In this document: positions 59,531 through 64,000 of the stretch, in pieces
Layout: every line of letters begins with the position of its first letter
Numbering within the stretch: the stretch's first letter is position 1
Assembly: GCA_018675425.1 (NCBI GenBank)
Contig: JABGYD010000026.1
Span: 1 to 64,000, forward strand
Direction of reading: 5' to 3'
Length of the DNA stretch: 64,000 nt
Source: Kordiimonadaceae bacterium
GTDB taxonomy: Bacteria; Pseudomonadota; Alphaproteobacteria; Sphingomonadales; Emcibacteraceae
Translations under genes and position numbers: made by a program
Notes under the pieces: generated by a model
Seen by the model: only the letters and a program-made list of their open reading frames with translations
What the model was told of the DNA's origin: nothing
Database searches by the model: none

Positions 59531-60871
59531 ATGATAAGTTTTTTAAAACCAGCACCACATATTGATCCAATTGATGAGGAACAGATCGATAAAGAATATA
59601 AACGTTTAAGATTTCGGGTGTTTTTAGGTATTTTTGTCGGCTACGCCGGCTATTATTTAGTTCGCAAAAACTTTACTCTTGCGATGCCATCACTCATAGA
59701 AGAGGGATTTTCCAAGACAGAATTGGGATTTGCATTATCCGGAATAGCTATATCTTATGGACTTTCTAAATTTTTAATGGGCAATATTTCAGACAGAAGT
59801 AATGCTCGATATTTCATGGCCATTGGTCTAATGATCTCGGCACTTACAATGATTTTAATGGGTACAATGCCCTGGGCTATGAGCACTGTTATGATCATGT
59901 TCTCCCTACTTTTTATAAATGGTTGGGTTCAAGGGATGGGGTGGCCACCAAGTGGGCGGATTATGGTGCATTGGTTTTCTCCCAAGGAACGTGGAACAAA
60001 AATGGCATTGTGGAATGTAGCCCATAATGTTGGAGGCGGAATGGTTGGCGTTTTAGCTATTTGGGGGATGTACATTTTTAATGGAGATTATCACTCTGTC
60101 TTTTATTTTCATGGAATGATTGCCTTTATTATTTCCATATTTATTTGGCATATGGTTAGGGATACCCCACAGTCAAAAGGGCTTCCACCGATTGAAGAAT
60201 ACCAAAATAATTATCCAACTGCTTTCGATTATAATAAAGCTCACGAAAAAGAATTTTCCTCAAAAGAAATATTTTTTAAATATGTATTAAACAACAAAAT
60301 CCTTTGGGCCATAGCGATTGCTAACGCCTTTGTTTATCTTGTTCGCTATGGAGTACTTGATTGGGCTCCTACTTATTTAAGTGAAGTAAAAGGATTTTCA
60401 TTTGATCAAAGTAGTATTGGGTATGCACTTTACGAATGGGCAGGCATACCTGGAACTCTATTTTGCGGCTATATTTCAGATAAATATTTTAATGCTTATC
60501 GTTCACCCGTTTTAGTTATTTTTATGTCAATAACAATGATTTGCATACTTGTGTACTGGCTAAATCCGCCTGGAAACCCACTACTTGATATTGCAATGCT
60601 TATTACAATTGGATTTTTTATTTATGGTCCCGTTATGTTGATTGGGCTCTTTGCTCTAGACCTTGTACCCAAAAAAGCCGCAGGAACAGCCGCTGGCTTT
60701 ACTGGACTTTTTGGCTATGTCGGTGGAGCAGTAACGGCAAATATTGCAATAGGTTATGCCGTCGATAAAGCAGGCTGGGATGCAGGTTTTTTTCTAATTA
60801 TTTTCGCTTGTATTATTTCAGTAACTATTGCCTGGTTTACGATGGAAGCAGAAAAAAAGCATAATAAATAA
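59531..60871 (+). CDS. glpT: Glycerol-3-phosphate transporter, MFS OPA family
   Basis: RVFLGIFVGYAGYYLVRKNFTLAMPSLIEEGFSKTELGFALSGIAISYGLSKFLMGNISDRSNARYF; NGWVQGMGWPPSGRIMVHWFS; next to glpQ. Confidence 0.9.
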   Translation: MISFLKPAPHIDPIDEEQIDKEYKRLRFRVFLGIFVGYAGYYLVRKNFTLAMPSLIEEGFSKTELGFALSGIAISYGLSKFLMGNISDRSNARYFMAIGLMISALTMILMGTMPWAMSTVMIMFSLLFINGWVQGMGWPPSGRIMVHWFSPKERGTKMALWNVAHNVGGGMVGVLAIWGMYIFNGDYHSVFYFHGMIAFIISIFIWHMVRDTPQSKGLPPIEEYQNNYPTAFDYNKAHEKEFSSKEIFFKYVLNNKILWAIAIANAFVYLVRYGVLDWAPTYLSEVKGFSFDQSSIGYALYEWAGIPGTLFCGYISDKYFNAYRSPVLVIFMSITMICILVYWLNPPGNPLLDIAMLITIGFFIYGPVMLIGLFALDLVPKKAAGTAAGFTGLFGYVGGAVTANIAIGYAVDKAGWDAGFFLIIFACIISVTIAWFTMEAEKKHNK

Positions 60872-61058
60872 AATAAGTTCATATTTTATGCCATATATGT
60901 TAAATTGACTTATCGCATTTAATTGCAAAAATCATAAAAAGGTGTACTGCATAAATTGGGTTTAATTGTTATTAAAATTATTGCTTTGAATTTACATTCT
61001 ATATTATTTTTATTTTTTAATTTATTCATTGCAAAAAATATAGATTTGGAGAATAAAA

Positions 61059-61745
61059 ATGTTTAAAATTATAACACCCTTTTTTCTGTTTATAGCGTTT
61101 TTTAGTTTTACTGCCTCTGCAGATTTTAAAAAAGGATTTAAAGCTTATCAAAACAAAGACTATCGAACTGCCCATCGGGAATTTCTTGAAGACGCTAATA
61201 AAGGTGTAGAAGAGGCACAATATAATCTTGGCTTACTTTACGAAGATGGGTTAGGCATAACACAGGATTATGTTGAAGCATCAAGATGGTTTAGAAAGGC
61301 TGCGAATAAAGGCCATATACTGGCACAGTATAATATGGGGTTAAAGCACGACCTTGGTAATGGTTTGCTCCAGGATTATAAAGAAGCAGTAAGATGGTAC
61401 AATATGGCTGCAGAGCAAGGTCATGATTTAGCTCAATATGCCTTAGGTATAATGTATTTCGAAGGTCTTGGGGTTAACAGGGACTATACAAAGGCATTAA
61501 ATATGTATCAAGCAGCTGCCGAAAAAGGTTATATGGTGGCGCAAATTGAACTTGCACAAATGTATTATCTGGGGCAGGGAGCACTAAAGGACAATACTTA
61601 TGCTCATATGTGGTGGAACATAGCTAGTGCCTATGGCAGCCAAGTAGGACAAAAAAATAGAAACATCGTAGAAAAAAGTATGACAACTGAAGAAATATCT
61701 TATGCCCAAAAATTAGCGCGGGAATGGATGCAGGCAAATCAATAA
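61059..61745 (+). CDS. Secreted Sel1-repeat (SLR/TPR-like) protein
   Basis: Signal peptide; repeats AQYNLGLLYEDGLGITQDYVEASRWFRKAANKGH / AQYNMGLKHDLGNGLLQDYKEAVRWYNMAAEQGH / AQYALGIMYFEGLGVNRDYTKALNMYQAAAEKGY. Confidence 0.9.
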   Translation: MFKIITPFFLFIAFFSFTASADFKKGFKAYQNKDYRTAHREFLEDANKGVEEAQYNLGLLYEDGLGITQDYVEASRWFRKAANKGHILAQYNMGLKHDLGNGLLQDYKEAVRWYNMAAEQGHDLAQYALGIMYFEGLGVNRDYTKALNMYQAAAEKGYMVAQIELAQMYYLGQGALKDNTYAHMWWNIASAYGSQVGQKNRNIVEKSMTTEEISYAQKLAREWMQANQ

Positions 61746-61762
61746 AACTAATTCCTATTTTT

Positions 61763-62746
61763 TTAACCCCATAGTTTCGGCTCAGGTAAACTAACGATTC
61801 CGCCATTCTGATATTCGAGGCCATCCTCAATATCATTTTTAAGAAACAAAGGGCCGTCGATATCAATATATCTACAAAACTGAGCCACGACATAAGATGG
61901 GGCCATGGAAAGTGACGATCCACACATATTTCCAACCATTAGTTCTTTACTATCTTGATTAGCCAGATCAACTATATGTAACGCATCGCTTAAACCGCCG
62001 CACTTGTCTAGTTTGATGTTGATCACATCATAACGCCTTGAACAAACTTCATACTCGGAACTATCTCTACAACTTTCATCTGCACCCAATGGCACACTAG
62101 ATTTAAACCCCTCCAATTCTTCATCACTTCCTCGGGGCAAAGGTTGTTCTATCATTTTAATGCCCAGTTTATGAGCGTAAGGGATATATTCTTGCAGCTC
62201 TGCAAAGGTCCAACCTTGGTTAACATCCACAATCAACACAGCATCAGGTCGAGCGGTTCTTATTGCTTCTAAAACTTCAATTGGTTGATCCGCGCAGAGT
62301 TTAATTTTTAAGTTAGTATATTTTAAATAGGCACGCGCCTCTGCCGCCATTTCTCTTGGGCTTTGAATGCCTATAGTAGCAACTGTTGCTAATGGCTTCG
62401 GCTTAATCTTAAGAAGTTCCCAAATTGATTTGCCTGACTTCTTTGCCTTTAGGTCCCAATATGCACAATCTAAAGCACTTCTTGCTCCACCTAAGGGCAA
62501 TAAATCTTGAACTTCAGCGCTTGTTATTCCGCCCCTGATACTTCCCGAAATTTTTTCTAACTGTTCGGACATGGTTTCATAGGTATCACCATTTGAGTTT
62601 ATACCTAGAGCTTCTCCACGACCAATAAACCCATCCTCTTCTAGAATTACCCTAACGGTATTTGACGTCGTAAATGTATAGCCTGTTATTACAAAAGGCT
62701 TCTTGTAAGGGAAGGTGTGTTTCTCTATTTTTATATTCATGGACAA
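61763..62746 (-). CDS. Dipeptide epimerase (enolase superfamily, L-Ala-D/L-Glu epimerase-like)
   Basis: GGARSALDCAYWDLKAKKSGKSIWELL; LKIKLC; VLIVDVNQGWTFAELQEYIPYAHKLGIKMIEQPLPRGSDEELEGFKSSVPLGADESCRDSSEY; INIKLDKCGGLSDAL. Confidence 0.9.
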   Translation of the reverse strand: MSMNIKIEKHTFPYKKPFVITGYTFTTSNTVRVILEEDGFIGRGEALGINSNGDTYETMSEQLEKISGSIRGGITSAEVQDLLPLGGARSALDCAYWDLKAKKSGKSIWELLKIKPKPLATVATIGIQSPREMAAEARAYLKYTNLKIKLCADQPIEVLEAIRTARPDAVLIVDVNQGWTFAELQEYIPYAHKLGIKMIEQPLPRGSDEELEGFKSSVPLGADESCRDSSEYEVCSRRYDVINIKLDKCGGLSDALHIVDLANQDSKELMVGNMCGSSLSMAPSYVVAQFCRYIDIDGPLFLKNDIEDGLEYQNGGIVSLPEPKLWG

Positions 62747-62828
62747 AACCTTATTATATCAAACAATATTTGCAATAATGGCGGCAAAAGACATAATGTA
62801 CAGTGATAATATTAAATGAAAGAATAAA

Positions 62829-64000
62829 ATGAAAAGTAAGTTTGTAAAATTTTTCAAATATTTGATTGTTACCCTTTTAACTTTGCTGGTTATTTTCATG
62901 CTGAGCCATCAGATTGTTTATTGGCAACAAAAACCAAATTCTCGGGAAGGTACAATAGGGGCAAATGCCATGGTTGTATCTGCACATCCCCTTGCATCAG
63001 AAATAGGTAACAAGATATTGAAACAAGGCGGAAATGCCTATGATGCCGCAATTGCCGTCAATTTTGCCCTTGCTGTAGTTTACCAACAGGCTGGTAATAT
63101 TGGAGGCGGTGGCTTTATGGTCCATAGACAAACAGACGGATCCGTTGGGAGCATAGATTTTAGGGAAAAAGCACCGATTGCCGCTCATCAGGATATGTAC
63201 CTTGATGAAAAGGGCGATGTAATCTCCGGGTTAAGCCAAGAAGGACATCTTGCGGTTGGCGTACCTGGAACCGTAGACGGAATGGTTCAGATCCACTCAA
63301 AATTTGCCACCATGAATTGGGCAGACTTAGTTGCACCAGCAATTGACCTTGCAGAGAAGGGGTTTAAGCTTACCTCTCAGGGAGCTGTATCACTAAATAG
63401 TTCTTACGGGTCGTTTGAAGATAATAATCATAAAGAGATTACAGTGCTCGCCCAGGATAAATGGGAGGAAGGAAATCATATTACTTTTCCCGATTTGGCC
63501 AATACACTCAAACTTATCTCGATTAATGGACGAGAAGGGTTTTATGGCGGTTCTGTTGCAGATAAAATCGTTGCAGAAATGATTAAATCTGATGGTTTAA
63601 TTACCCATGAAGATCTAAATCGATATTCTGCCGTTTGGAGAGAAGCTATAGAAACAAGTTACAAAGGGCATAAGGTAATCACCATGCCACTACCCAGTAG
63701 TGGTGGGGTTTCCCTAGTCCAGCTCCTGAAAGGGGCCGAACAAATAGATATGGCTCAGTGGGACCATAACTCCACTTCACATATTCATTATATGACTGAA
63801 TTGCAGCGGCGTGCATATGCTGACCGGGCAGAGTGGCTTGGAGACCCTGATTTTGTTGAGGTGGATGTGGCGCGGCTGACCTCGCCAGATTATATCCAGA
63901 ATCGCAATAGTGATATTGACGCCCAGAATAAAACTGACAGTCAGGATATAAAGCCTGGAGCAGTCTCCACCATAGAAAGTTTCGAAACCACACACTTTTC
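62829..64000 (+). CDS. Gamma-glutamyltransferase (membrane-anchored/secreted), truncated by window end
   Basis: ATG 62829 opens MKSKFVKFFKYLIVTLLTLLVIFMLSHQIVYWQQKPNSREGTIGANAMVVSAHPLASEIGNKILKQGGNAYDAAIAVNFALAVVYQQAGNIGGGGFMVH, frame open toward the edge. Not in the ORF track. Confidence 0.93.
   Translation, partial: MKSKFVKFFKYLIVTLLTLLVIFMLSHQIVYWQQKPNSREGTIGANAMVVSAHPLASEIGNKILKQGGNAYDAAIAVNFALAVVYQQAGNIGGGGFMVHRQTDGSVGSIDFREKAPIAAHQDMYLDEKGDVISGLSQEGHLAVGVPGTVDGMVQIHSKFATMNWADLVAPAIDLAEKGFKLTSQGAVSLNSSYGSFEDNNHKEITVLAQDKWEEGNHITFPDLANTLKLISINGREGFYGGSVADKIVAEMIKSDGLITHEDLNRYSAVWREAIETSYKGHKVITMPLPSSGGVSLVQLLKGAEQIDMAQWDHNSTSHIHYMTELQRRAYADRAEWLGDPDFVEVDVARLTSPDYIQNRNSDIDAQNKTDSQDIKPGAVSTIESFETTHF

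Noticed and set aside
63679-63995. Minus-strand ORFs at the right edge (104 and 72 aa), and 62997-63342
   Set aside because: Antisense to the truncated gamma-glutamyltransferase, which has an unmistakable protein signature.
1-64000. tRNA/rRNA genes, CRISPR arrays, IS elements, prophage, toxin-antitoxin or defence systems
   Set aside because: No T-loop/acceptor patterns in spacers, no regularly spaced repeats, no transposase/integrase or defence-type ORFs; the window is largely metabolic and housekeeping.

Overview
AT-rich, gene-dense bacterial chromosome segment with an alphaproteobacterial look: petABC-mtaP, ychF-pth-rplY-prs, pgeF-midA-lgt, moaE-moaD-pgsA-uvrC and holB-metG-tatD-MBL gene orders. 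I see no phage, transposon, CRISPR array, rRNA or tRNA. About 0-17.7 kb is a peptide/amino-acid catabolic island: flavin amine oxidase, M19 dipeptidase, YwrD-like gamma-glutamyltransferase, M20 deacylase, an orphan Tat protein, a dipeptide-type ABC importer, aldehyde dehydrogenase, SDR, P1/DmpA peptidase, and two tandem MalY/PatB-type PLP enzymes. Five of these proteins carry twin-arginine-like N-termini. The rest is mostly housekeeping: translation, replication, the bc1 complex, cofactor and lipid genes, queuosine genes and a glp cluster. The right edge has a dipeptide epimerase and a second, membrane-anchored gamma-glutamyltransferase that runs off the window. The main items for follow-up are: (1) the Tat-exported, glutathione-conjugate-like catabolic island; (2) a DnaA-box cluster in the 456-bp AT-rich gap between uvrC and folB (candidate oriC or DnaA-binding locus); (3) a structured, possibly switching RNA between mtaP and ychF; (4) a structured leader ahead of rplY; (5) a polysaccharide-deacetylase-like protein lacking the metal-binding histidines; (6) a 30-bp tandem duplication that duplicates a shared TTAA double stop between convergent genes; (7) a probable ATT start codon for an NhaC-like antiporter. 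Two edge-truncated genes absent from the ORF track were also recovered. Everything comes from reading the sequence by eye; no searches or folding calculations were run.
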